A DNA stretch of 64,000 nt from Symbiodinium natans (Eukaryota > Sar > Dinophyceae > Suessiales > Symbiodiniaceae): NCBI GenBank assembly GCA_905221605.1, contig CAJNDS010002757.1, positions 368,001-432,000 on the forward strand. The letters are read 5' to 3'. The translations under genes and the position numbers were made by a program. Shown here in pieces: positions 32,076 through 44,300 of this stretch (positions within the stretch are counted from its first letter, which is position 1; every line of letters starts with the position of its first letter). The notes under the pieces were generated by a model. It worked only from the letters and a program-made list of their open reading frames with translations. It was not told where the DNA came from and did not search any database.

Positions 32076-35000
32076 CATGCCGATAGGGGCCGAGGGCGGG
32101 CTGAAGGTGCAAAGGGCCAACGCCTTGCTTGCCTTCTAGGAAGCCTCGAAAACTGCCCACAAGTGCCAGAAAGCCCACTGAAAATTTCCAAGGAGAACAG
32201 CCTTGGACAGCCAAAAGCCGAAGCCCCTAAACCCTAAACCCTAAACCCCAAACCCTAAACCCTAAACTAGGCCCTGAACCTTTCGCCTTGGCCACCCCAG
32301 CAGCAATCGTGCCGATTCCCGAGCTGGCCACCAGCTTCACCTTTCTCAGAGGTGGCTTCAGATGAGGCTTCTACTTACAGGCGCCCTAAACCCTGTAGAC
32401 CTGTAACCCCTGACCCTCCAAAAGAACCCCCGGCTTTAGAACCCCAAAATGAAACCGGAGCCCAAAAAAACCCTTCGACATAAGAAAAAAAAACTTAAAC
32501 CCAAAAACTCGAAACATCCCCCACGAAACCCCTCCGCAAAACCCCTTGAAAAGAAAACGAAAGGTTCCTGGGCTGGCCAACCTCAAGTAGGTTTAGGGAT
32601 GTTTAGGGTTTAGGCGGTTTAGGGTTTGAAGGCCCTAGCCCTAAACCCTAAACCCTAATCCCCTAGGCCTACTACCAGGCTCTGAGGCCCAAGTCACGGA
32701 CACCTTGGCATCTGGGCTCACCTCCAAGGGGTTTAGGGTTTAGGGTTTAGTTCAGGGTTCAGGGTTCAGGGTTCAGGGTTTAGGGTTTAGGGTTTAGGGT
32801 TTAGGGTTTAGGGTTTAGGGTTTAGGGTTTAGGGTTTAGGGTTTAGGGTTTAGGGTTTAGGGTTTAGGGTTTAGGGTTTAGGGTTTCTGGGCGGCATGGT
32901 CTTGCTTAGGGCTTCGAGTCTAGGCTTTAGGGTTTAGGGCTCACAGGGCTTTAGGCTTTACATGGTTAGAGTGCGGTGTTTGCAGGGCTTGAAGGGTCTA
33001 CAGGGTTTGTTGGGTTTACAGGGGTTTATTGGGTCTTTAGGGTTGAAGGCTTGTGGGACTTTAGGGTTCGGGGTGAACCCGAACCCTTAGGTCAGGGGTT
33101 CGTCTTTTCTCAAGCACGACCTGGTGCAAGTCGAAGATCAGTTGAGCCAAGTCCTGAGGCAGTCTCTGTTCAAGAACACCCGAAGACCTAAGCGCAACAG
33201 AAGATCCATGCGTGTAGTATTCTGCCATCTTGCGCACTGGCTTGACTCCGTGAGACATGGGCTCACATCTGCGCAGTAGGGGTTGTGGATCCAACTCAGC
33301 CACTCGGAGTCCTCGATCGAGTAGATGTCATGATGCGGAGGCGGTGAGATCAGCTCAACGCCCGGCACCTTGTGTCAGTGAACCCAAACTCCGCCTCAAC
33401 CATGAACCCAAACTCCGTCAGGGTGCAGCGAGGGTTTAGGGTTTAGGGTTTAGGGTTTAGGGTTTTGGGTTTTGGGGGCTACAGGGCTGAGCTTCGGGTG
33501 GGCACTGGGCGTCGCACGCTGTTACGTAGCCTGGCGATGTACTCATCCACCTTCCGGCGGCCATTTGGGGAAGGGTGGTAGTGAAAAGCGCAGCCCAAAA
33601 AAAGAAAACGAAGCCCTAAACCCTAAACCCTAAACCCTAAACCCCAAACCCTAAACCCTAAACCCCTAGACTGCAGCGAATCCTAGAAGAGTTGGGACCT
33701 CGAGATCCCAAACACCAAAACTACACCCGAATCCTGACCCTCAACCCCCAAAACCCCTCTAAGCCGCGCCCGCAAGACCTAAACCCTAAACCCAAAAGCC
33801 GACCAAACCCCTCAAACCCGTAAGTAAGCCCTGAAACGCCTGAAACCCCTGAAACCCTGAAACCCCAGACCCCTTTCTTGAATCCGGACTGCGGGAGCCA
33901 ATCAGCCCTGGACCCCCTAAACCCTAAACCCTTTTGCAACGAGCTTGGCTAAACCCTAAACCCTAAACCCTAAACCCTAAACCCTAAACCCTAAACCCTA
34001 AACCCTAAACCCTAAACCCTAAACCCTAAACCCTAAACCCTAAACCCTAAACCCTAAACCCTAAACCCCACAGCTTTCCGAGGCCTTAGGCCCCGGGAGC
34101 TGGCCCCCCTCTCCTGGCTTTGCGCCCTGGGCGATCCTGGAGAGGGGCTGCGGGAATTGCGGGGTTTCAGGCTTTTTTTTTTTGGCGGTTTCATTTGCCC
34201 TAAACCCTAAACTCTAAACCCTAAACCCTAAACCCTAAACCGCAAACCCCAAACCCCAAACCCTAAACCCTCAACCGCAAACCCCAAACTCCACACCCTA
34301 AAACCCCGCTTTTTGGGTGGGTTTTGTTGTTGTGTTTCGGGCTTGGGGTTCATTCCAAACCCCGCAGAGTCGGCCTCAATCCACTTCCTAGGACCCTTGG
34401 GTCAGAGCCGAACCCTCAACATCATGAACATGTATGACCATTGACGAATATTGCGGATATTATCGGCAATTGGTGATATGATAGATGTTCCCAATATTCT
34501 TAATCCGAGCTGCTTGATTTCCAGCTGCTTCGCACCTGAGCTTAACGCTGGCCATCGGCAGCAGTACAACCCCCCACCGGTGCAACAGAACCATTTCTGC
34601 CGATGCGCCTGGACGACTGCTAGCTGCGTTCACTTCATGCTAGGGCGTGCCCCCTCGGCCCCTCGACCATCCCGCAGGAATCCCAGGACTGCTCGAGATC
34701 TAAGCACAGCGCTGCGCAGGTAAGCAGCTGTGACCCCGAAGCGGCCGGAAGCCACCTCCGAGGCAACAGCTTGGCGCGGTGGGGAGGTGCGGAGGTATTC
34801 AAAAGTCACGGGATCGAGAGCCGAAGTAAGTGGGAGGCCAGCGCGACACGCGCTGGCTTTCAAAAAATTTTGCAGCGATCATCACGAGAATGAGGCGACG
34901 AGTCGGACGAGAGATAGCAGCAGAAGCAGTACAGTACAGGTTGCTGCTCCTATCGCCTTCCCTTGCTGATGAGAGAGAGCGAGAGAAGTGCCTGCTTCGT

Positions 35001-35719
35001 CGCCGAAGATGCAGAGTCACCATTCCTCAGGCCTAAGGTGTGAAACTCGGTGTGGTCAAGGAGTCGAGGGAGGCCGTGCCTTTTGAGGCTCGGACCGTTG
35101 AGGTGTGAGAAGGTGGCGGAGTTGCCTTCATCATCCACGTCCTCCGCGAGTTCGGCTTGCCCCCCCCCCCCCCCCCAAGTAGATCTTGCGTCAACACCAT
35201 GAAACCTTCAATGCTACATTACAAACAATATTCCCTTATGGTCCCTTAATCACTATCCAAAACCCTATTCTAATTATTTAGGCCCCTACAGTAGGCCTAA
35301 ACCCTAAACCCTAAACCCTAAACCCTGGTTCTTGAAATCATTCAGTAGTGTACGGTCCTGGATCGGCTGGAACCTTAAGGGATCCTCGCCCCCTTCCCCG
35401 CTGTTGCTCATGCCCCCGACGCGGTTCATGCCCAGCGCGATGACCTCGTGCGCTTCGCGTGACAGCGCGCCCAGGGACATGCCGCCAGTGACGAAGCGGC
35501 CGCAAATGGAGGTGGCATCCTCTCAGCAGTTGCGCGTGTTAAAGCTCGCAGGAAGACCCGGACAAAACCGTCAACGGCACCTGCCGAGCCCAAACAACAA
35601 ATTAAATCAGAAACTGCCCTCGGCGGAGTTCCATGACATGCACGCAACATACAAGCACGCGGGCTCACAAGCGCAAGTACGCCCCAAGCCCTGCAAAAGC
35701 TCGAACTCCCAAAACAACC

Positions 35720-35750
<31 letters not shown>

Positions 35751-36350
35751 GGACGCAAATGTCCTCCACTTCTTGCAGCGGCACAGGCTGCCGGTCCGAG
35801 GCGAAATCCAGCAAGTCCCTGATGGCCGTGATGGGCCGGCCATCCATGATCTGGCGGCGGTACTCCTCGTAGGCCAAGGGCTCCTTGTTCCGGACGGCCC
35901 GATGCAGCGCCCGGGACATGTCGGGGTTGTTCATGTGAAACTCCCCCTTGCTCTTGATGTACTTGTACCAGCCTGCAAACTCCAGCTTCTCGGCGGCCGG
36001 CTGCTCATCGAGTTCTGGGAAGGCCCTTCGGTGGAACATCATGGACTCATTGGCGATGTCCGTGAAGGACAGGGCCGGTGCCGTGCAGGGCGTACCTGCA
36101 AAGGCCCGTTCGACCACCTTCTGATCCAAACCGATGCACTGGAAGATTTGAGCTCCCCTGTAGGACTCCAGCATCGAGATGCCCATCTTCGACATGATCT
36201 TCTTGAGCCCTGCGTTGATGGCCCTCTTGTAGTTGGCCTGCACCTCTTCCACACTCTGCCCGTCGGCCCTTGCAGCACCCTTGTCCGTGGAATGCCAGCG
36301 ACGGATGTGTGCCAGCGCCAGGTACGGACAGACCGCCGAAGCTCCATAGC
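29841..36350 (-). CDS. GOGAT exons 31-44: synthase (FMN, 3Fe-4S) and GXGXG domains
   Basis: Exons in gene order: 36350-35764, 35519-35358, 35141-35096, 35032-34992, about 34755-34712, 34136-34085, 33550-33518, 33368-33312, 33153-33121, 32340-32287, 31925-31889, 31581-31558, 31343-30071, 29907-29841. Landmarks: [96 protein letters not shown] and AGGPWEQG. The 1,273-nt exon carries the 3Fe-4S cysteines as [12 protein letters not shown] followed by PVGVATQ, then the GXGXG beta-helix repeats ([34 protein letters not shown]). The last exon reads [19 protein letters not shown], matching the end of the large subunit. Confidence 0.95.
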
Positions 36351-38310
36351 CTAGGTAGCCCAGCAACCATCACGGGCGCCCTTCATCTGCTGCTGAGTCT
36401 ACTGAGTCTAGAAGAACAGAGCCCGCAAAGGGCGAAAGAGGTTTACTGGGCATCCGAGTGGCCAATGAGGCAGGCAAAGTGATGAGTGCTCCAGCACTGC
36501 CCCGTGCTCACCACCAGGGAGGCCTGCGTCCGCAGGCCTTGTTGGATCGGACAATGGGTTTTTGTTGCCACCCACCTAGCTGACCCATCTACACCTCCGA
36601 AACCCGCTTCTTCTTCTTCTTCAAGCAGGAAAACTTCAGCCCATTCCCCCAAACCCCCGACAAACAGCAGGGGTTTAGGGTTTAGGGTTGAAGGGTCTTT
36701 AGGGCTTTTAGGAGCCCCCTTCCTTGCTGGATCAGGTAATGGTGCACCGCGCCCACGGCCAATAACGGAGGGATGGCGAGGACCGACTGCTCCAGCTCGA
36801 TGCCCGGGTCGGTTACATCGAAGGATACGAAGTCCTAGGATCTAGGGCGTGGGATGCAGAGTTTAGAGTTTAGCTTTTGTCGGGCCATAGTGGTTTTGGG
36901 TTTAGAGTTTGAATCACTTTAGAGGATTGTTGATACCCTGACATGTGCCCTCTCCTCAATGCTTCTGTGGAGGATGAGGAACTTCTGGTCACACGTTGGA
37001 CTCTGGGCCTGGCCCTCTAGGAAACAGATCTTGAAACCATCTGGCTTAGCGCGCTTTGGTTCAGGGCAAAAGGGCTTAGGGTTGAGGAGTTAGGGGCTTC
37101 CAGAGCCCGATGCAAAAAATCCATCTCGGATGCAGAGAACTTGGGGGGGGGGGGGGAGGGGAAGTTGTGTGTGCAGACGTTTATATTAGAACATATGGGA
37201 ACGCTGGACATTCCCCCTCCAAACCCTAAACCAAGTCAGCTAGGGCGGCAAACAAACCTTAAGTAAGCCCTAAACCCCCCCCCCCCTCTCCCCCCAAAAA
37301 ACCTTGAACCCTAAAAACCCCAAAACAACTCAAAAAACCCTAAACCCCAAACCCTAAACCCTAAACCCTAAACCCCAAACAACCAAGAGAAGTTCTCAAG
37401 GCGAACTCAGTCTCGGAGTTGCGCGGCACGTCCGAGAGGATGATGAGCTCGGCCCCGTTGCGGATGGCATTGGAGGCCTCGTAGCAGAGGTCCGAGACGG
37501 CCTTCTCAAATTTCAGGGTTGAGGGTTCGGGTTGAGGGTTTAGGGTTTAGGGTTTAGGGTTTAGGGTTTAGGGTTTAGGGTTTGGGGTTTGGGGTTTAGA
37601 GTTTAGGGTTTAGGGTTTAGGGTTGAGGGCTTAGGGGCTTTCTTTCAGATTCTCGAGGTTTTGGGGTGGTAAGCTTCGGATGGCGTCCATCAGCCCCAAA
37701 ACACTGAAGCTGATGGCTTAGGGCTCAGGGCTGTCTTGGGCGTAAAGCACCCGAGAGCCCAACATCCCTCCAAGGGGAGAAGACATGTGCCTTCATTCAC
37801 AAACAGTGAGGCTGAGAGCACATGTCCTTGGACTCCCCGCTTTTAACCCTAAACCCTAAACCCTAAACCCTAAACCCGAAACCCTCTGTACCTGCATATT
37901 GCTTGCGGCCTTCTCCAAAGCACCGGGACCACGTTGGAAGTCGTAGCGAGTGCTGAGCTGCACCGTCAGCAACCCGCTGTTCCTCACGCCCTCATTTCAG
38001 GGGAGTTAGGGTTTAGGGTTTAGGGGTTAGGGTTCAGGGTTTAGGGTTTAGGGTTTAGGGTTTAGGGTTTAGGGTTTAGGGTTCAGGGTTTAGGGAGTCG
38101 AAAGCACTGGCGCTGAAAAGTTTCCCAAGGGTCCTCTAGCGTTGGTGGTGGCCCAGTGCGCTCGGGGTCCCTCCCCTCCCTCGCCCTCCCCCACTTTCCT
38201 CCGTCTTTCCTTTCTAGCTTCCAGCCCAAGGGCCTTGGAATACCAACGCCTTTTTTTTTGTGTGTCTCTGAGTGTCTCTGCAAGCAGAAGCGTGCGCAGG
38301 AGCTTGAGTG

Positions 38311-38357
<47 letters not shown>

Positions 38358-41300
38358 TCTCTCTCTGTCTCTTCGCTATCCATCCTTCTCTCTTTCTTTG
38401 ACATAACATAGTTGCCGTTGTCTCCACAGGCTCAGTCTACATGTAGATATGTAGAGAGGGAGAGAAATCGAGATTTCATTCCATTCGCCATCTGCACCAA
38501 AGGACTGACATGGCAGAGAGCGGTGCTGGGTGTCTACCTGCTCCGTCTCGGAAGCTGTGCTTTCTGTGCTTCTGCCAACAGCTCAGCACCTGGCGTACAC
38601 CTGCCTTTCATTCAGAAACGGAGAGTCCACCTCACAGCAGAGAAAGCGAGGCTTTACTTTCGCACATGTTCTCGATGCAAAGCTGCAGCACCCGTGTGCC
38701 TTCACCAAACGATTATTGGCCTTGTTCTGGAAATAGGTCGGGCCCTCTGCCATGAGGTTGCCTTTCCCCACACCCAATGCGGAAAGAAATTGCGCCGTTC
38801 GGTGCAGCAGCGACCGCGCCTTGACGGCCAAGGAAAACATCCGTTGACATTACCAGCGATTCCCGGTAGGGGTCGATGGCCGGATTTGTGACCTGCACCA
38901 CGGATGCCCAATGCCAGACAGCTTGAACATCAAAGCCGGGGCTCGGACCCTGCATGTGATCCGTCTCCGATTCACCACTAGGTTGCCACGGGGCCGTCTT
39001 TTGCAAGGGCCCCAGTATCAGCATATCTTCGTTTTGCGTGTATATAGACAGAGAGAGATCATAAGAGATGTTTGTTCTTACTGCCTTTCGTAGTCGAATT
39101 GATTCGTTTGGAGCAAGCCCTGTCCACACTCGCTGACATGAGCCCTTGGCCCAGAGCACCTCAACCCTGAAGCTTCTACAGGGCTTGCTTTCGTCTTTTC
39201 GGGTTTCGGGTTTAGGGTTTAGGGTTTAGGGTTTGGGGTGTAGGGTATAGGGTTTACGGTTTAGGGTTTAGGGTTTAGGGTTTAGGGTTAGGGTCTCTCA
39301 GGATCTCAGGTTTACTTCCTGTGCCTCCCACGTGTTTCAAGTTATGGGGTGTCGGGGTTGAGGGTCCGCGGCAGGGCCCGAACCAAGGCCTGCGCGAAGC
39401 GCTGCGTGAAGTAGTCGTAGAGAACGTGGGCCTTGAGCGACTCATGCAGCCCTAAACCCTGTAGACCCTAAACCCTAGACTCTAAACCCCTAACTCCCAA
39501 ACTGTACTTAGGATTGAAGCCATTGGCTTCTCTAATCTTCGGTTTTCTTGTTTTGTTGTTTTGGGGGGGGAGGTGTTGAGGGCTCTAGGAACAGCAAGGC
39601 TTTACGATGCCCACGCTCGAAACAATGAGGGCTTGGAGTGGACTAGGGTTCGGGGTTTCGGGGTTCTGGGTTTGTTGTTGCCACCTGCCTAGGGTTGAGG
39701 GTTTAGGGTTTTTCTTGCCACCCGACTAGCCACGGCAATGCGGGGTACAAGGTCGGAACTCAAAAGGAGAATCGGTATCTCCAGGTATGCCAAACGCTAC
39801 CCGGAATACTCTCGCCACACGGGCACTCATGGTAGGATATTGATGCTGAGTGACTAAACACTCAAGGGGAGGGGGAAGTTGCATGCTGGTAAAGGGACCA
39901 AGTAGCATGTACAACCCGTAGGACCAAGGGCTTAGGGTTTAGGGCTTAGGGTTTAGGGTTTAGGGTTTATGGCTTAGGGCTAGGGCTTAGGGTTTAGGAC
40001 TTGTTGTGAAGCCTGGGATGTTGAGGTGCCGGCCCTGTCGGAGACCGCCGCAAGTGGCTTATCCTCAGGACATCCGATGATTCGCAGGAGATGGCGGTTT
40101 TTGCGACCATGCATCCCAAACAACACTTTCGGCCACTCCTACTTCTTTGTTCTCGTCATCACACTCCCCAGGTTCAGGGGTTTAGGGCTTAGGGGTTTAG
40201 TCTTAAGGGGTTTTAAGGCCTTGGAGTTTAGGGTTTAGGGTTTTCAGGTCTTTTTGCAGTTGTTCATGGTCTCGTTGTTGTTCAGGGCTTTAGGGTTTTT
40301 GGGTGCTAAGGTTCAGGGTTCAGGAAATTTCGGCATGGGGTACGGGCTTGAAGGTTTGCTTGAGGGCTTAGGGCTTCAGGTGAGGGGCGGGATACGTGCA
40401 GGCCGCAACATACTTACTGGGCGTACCTAAAATGTGTGTATGTATGTACATGTATATGTATATGTATATGTATATGTATCTGTATCTGTATCTGTATGTG
40501 AATGTGTATATGTGTATGTGCATGTGTATGTGTATGTGTATGTGTCTGTATATGTATATGCATATGTATATGTACGTGCATGTGCATATATATATATATA
40601 TGTGTGTATATACATAAGGGAAACCCGATTCGGATTCAGGAACCATCGTTGGGCCAGAGTGCAACCGAGGCGCGTTGCCCATGCAGAAAGTCGGCTCCTT
40701 GCCAGTTTGTGCCATGGCCTCCACAACCATCTCGACATCCTCCACAGGCTTCACACACAGCGCGAAGGGCTTGGGGCAGGGGGGTCTTCAACGAAGTTGT
40801 CAAATGGCAAACTACTAAGGCAACAGATCAAACCCGCCCCAGAAAATGAGGCCCTCAAACTGAACCCGTTTCTAGCTTGTTTTTTGCAGTCGAAGCTCTG
40901 CCGGGTTTCACAGCTGTCCAAGCAGCCCTCATGAGCACTCGTACAAGATGCAACAGCGTGTCTGGGATCCAAGACCTAGCACTCGTGACTATGCCCCAAA
41001 ACCCTAAACCGCAAACCCAAAACCCTAAGCATCCCTTTTGAAGCTGGCCATACTCTGACGGCCAGACACACCCACCTGCCTTGTTGACGAGCCCTAAAAC
41101 AGCCCTTAACTGGGGTTTAGGGGTTTAGGGTTTAGGGTTTCGGGACCCTAAACCCCCAAAACCCTTTGGTCTAAACTCCCAAAGAATCAAGCCAGATTCT
41201 GAGGCTCAAAGCATCGGCATCACAAAGTGCAAGAGGCTTCTGCCAAAGAAACCCTTGCAGCTTCAGGTGACGCCTCAATGGTGTAGCCCATGTCAAACTG

Positions 41301-44300
41301 TAGGGTCATCAGGTTCTCCTCGATTGCCTGGCGCTTAGGGTTTTTGAGGGTTTAGAGGGTCTAGGGTTTTGCAGGGTTTGGGCCAAGTTCTCCTCTACCA
41401 CCTTGACTGCGGGTACCAGAGCCCGAGCAGGTGGGAATCGCCCAAAGTTTCAGGGGCTGGTTCAGTTTTGTGGTAGGGGAGGGGCCCTAAACCCTCAACC
41501 ATGAACCCTGAACCCTGCACCCTAAACCCTCAACCCTCAACCCTAAACCCTAAACCCTAAACCCTAAACCCTAAACCCTAAACCCCAAACTCCAAAACCC
41601 AAACAGAAAACATCGAGGCCCCAGCCCTTGGCACGGCCAGGTCGTGGTCGGCAGTCAGGAAAGGCTCTCGGTCCATCTCCTCCCGAAAGACCTGCTGACC
41701 AGGTTTCCGGATTCAGGTTTCAGGTTTGGGGCTTAGGGCTGAGGGATTAGGGTTCCGGGTTTTTTGGTTTAGAGGTAGAGACTTTGCGTACTGGCGCATC
41801 CTTGGCGGAACTCTTATTCCTGAGTCCAGGCTCGGAATGCCAAGTCTGAGGTTCAGGGAGTTGATCCTGGATCTATTGGAGAGCATCCAGTCACAGGTGG
41901 AGGAAGTGGCAAAATTATGTTGCAACAGTTGCAAGCTTGTTTTTGCCACGGGGAACCATATCTGAGGAGCAATCGTTGCATTCACGACTCACCAAAGGAT
42001 AGGGCATTCTTGCTCCTCAGATACGTGGGGCTTGCAGCCTTGCTATTGTCACTTCCGACACCTCTCGAGTGCAAGGAGGACATCAGACAGAGGATGCCTT
42101 GTTCCAGTCGCCATAGGGCTTCTTGGCGGCCATCCTAAGTGTCGTCGTAGCGGGCCGCAGGCTTCGGCAGGCTTAGGCATGGCTTCGGCATGGCACTGCG
42201 TTGGCCAATCCGAGAGTCCCTGAGCCGCTACTAAGGGAATTGTTGTGTTTTTGCACCCGCCTATTGCCATCACTGCACGTGAGGGTTTAGAGTTTTCGGG
42301 ACCATCCTTCAGCCACCCTTGGCTGCACATGGTACACCAAAAGCCGACAGGACGCTTCTTCTTGATGTCATCGTTCTCTATCAGCTCACCTCCGGAAGAG
42401 GTCGGGCTCAGGTCGGGCTCAAGAGGGCATCTAGGGCTCAGGGGTGCCATGAGGATGCCGATACCAGCACTACACTTGATCAGGGATCACCAGCATTTCA
42501 CGACGGCAAGGCCCAAAACTCCTACAACAAGCCGAAATCCCATGAAGCCCAACAGCACCCAACCTCCCAATGATGCCAGCTCGAACCCAAACTAGCCCCT
42601 CACCCCAAAACCGCCTACCTGAGACCCTATAGAGCCTAAAGCCCAACCCTGAACCCTAAACCCTAAACCCTAAACCCTAAACCCTAAACCCCATGGTAAC
42701 AAAGCAGGAAGGGGGCCGGTGTGCAGGTCGATGGCCACCATCTTCCCTGGGCCCAGTCGTCCCTTGGACTTGAACATGGCCTGCAGCTGGTTTAGGGTCT
42801 TGGGGTTGTAGGTTTTAGGGTTTCGGGGTTAGGAGTTAGGGGTTAGGGGTTGAAGGGTTTAGGGTTTAGGGTTTTGGGTTGAGGGTTTTCAGGGGTTTGG
42901 GCTCTGGAGGGTTTGGGGCTGAGGGCGCCGCTACTTTAGTGGTTGGGAGGCTTCAGGCGTATGGGGTTTAATACAAGTCTCGGGCTCGGGCTTCAGAATG
43001 CAAGTGCTTTCTTCAGGCGTATGGGGTTTGGGAGTTCAGTGTGTCCCATCCAACGCACCGCTCGCCCCCATGCGACCCAAACATCAGCCGAGCGACCGCC
43101 GGAAAAAGCTCGCTGTCCAAGATGCCCGTCTCCGAGCTCACCACGCAGGTGCCATCCTGGGTGTAGCACCGCTAGTGGGTTTTTTTTTGCCACCCGCGGG
43201 GTTTCAAGCCTAAGGTTGAAGCTTGGGTCCAGACCCTCTCGCAACCCTAAACTCCAATATATGAGGGTCTCAGGGTTGCAGGGTCCAAGCCCTTCAGACT
43301 GCAAGGGTCGCAGGCTGAGGCGTTGATGTTGTTTGTTGGCCCTCGGTCACTGAATCACGCACCGCTGTTTGCAAGCAAGCTCATGTGCGGTCTGCTTCCT
43401 GTCGTTGAGGATAGGTGGGAACTCGCATCCGGGTGCGATTGTCTGGGGCTTAGGAGCTCTTGCGGATTCCCATGCGACACTGGATTCTGCAGTCATTTAC
43501 TACTAAACCCTAAGCCCTGAACTCAAAAAGGACGCATCCTTACAAAGGCCGCCCCTGCTCCTTGCACTTGGCTTTTGCTGACGTGGAGATCGAATTGAGA
43601 TGATTTCGGAGCATCTGGACGATTCCCTTTAGGGCTAGCCTCATCCGGAGTTGCTTTCGCATGCTCGCGGACGGCAGCGCTGGAGGCTTCGAATCCCTCA
43701 ACTTCCGAGTCCAGGCTGGGCGCGGTGAGCTGGAAGTACCGTGCTGGCCGGAGGCCGTTGCGGTCCAAGGTGGCACCTCGGGGGCGAAGGCGGAGGAAGT
43801 CGGGGTCTTGGGCGTTGGGGTGGTGGTGCGCGCTGCACTTTCTTGCACCGCTCATCAGCTTCGTAGAGCCACGAAGAGCCTCATCACGTTTGGAGAATGG
43901 TTAGACCCATTGAAGGAGCCGCAACCCTCAAACTTCCGGGTTCTTCGTCGGGAGAACGGATTTGGTTCCCACGCGGCCCCTTGCTGGCGAAGTAACCCGT
44001 TGTTTCCTAAGCTTCCGATCACCCCATCTTGATCTTGGAAAATGCTTCTTGCCAGCACCAAAAACTAATTCAACCCTAAGCCCAGTACACCCTGAACCCC
44101 AAACCCTAAACCCCAAACCCTAAACCCTAAACCCTAAACCCTAAACCCTAAACCCTAAACCCTATAAACCCTAAACCCTAAACCCTATAAACCCTCAACC
44201 CTCAACCCTAAACCCGAACTCACCCAGCCCAGAGCGCCCATGTACTCGCCATCGCAAAAGGCCACCAGCGCCGGTCCATCCCAGGCCTCTTGCAGGGCAC

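Noticed and set aside
35332..36354. 340-codon plus-strand ORF
   Set aside because: It is the antisense of two conserved GOGAT exons plus the intron between them.
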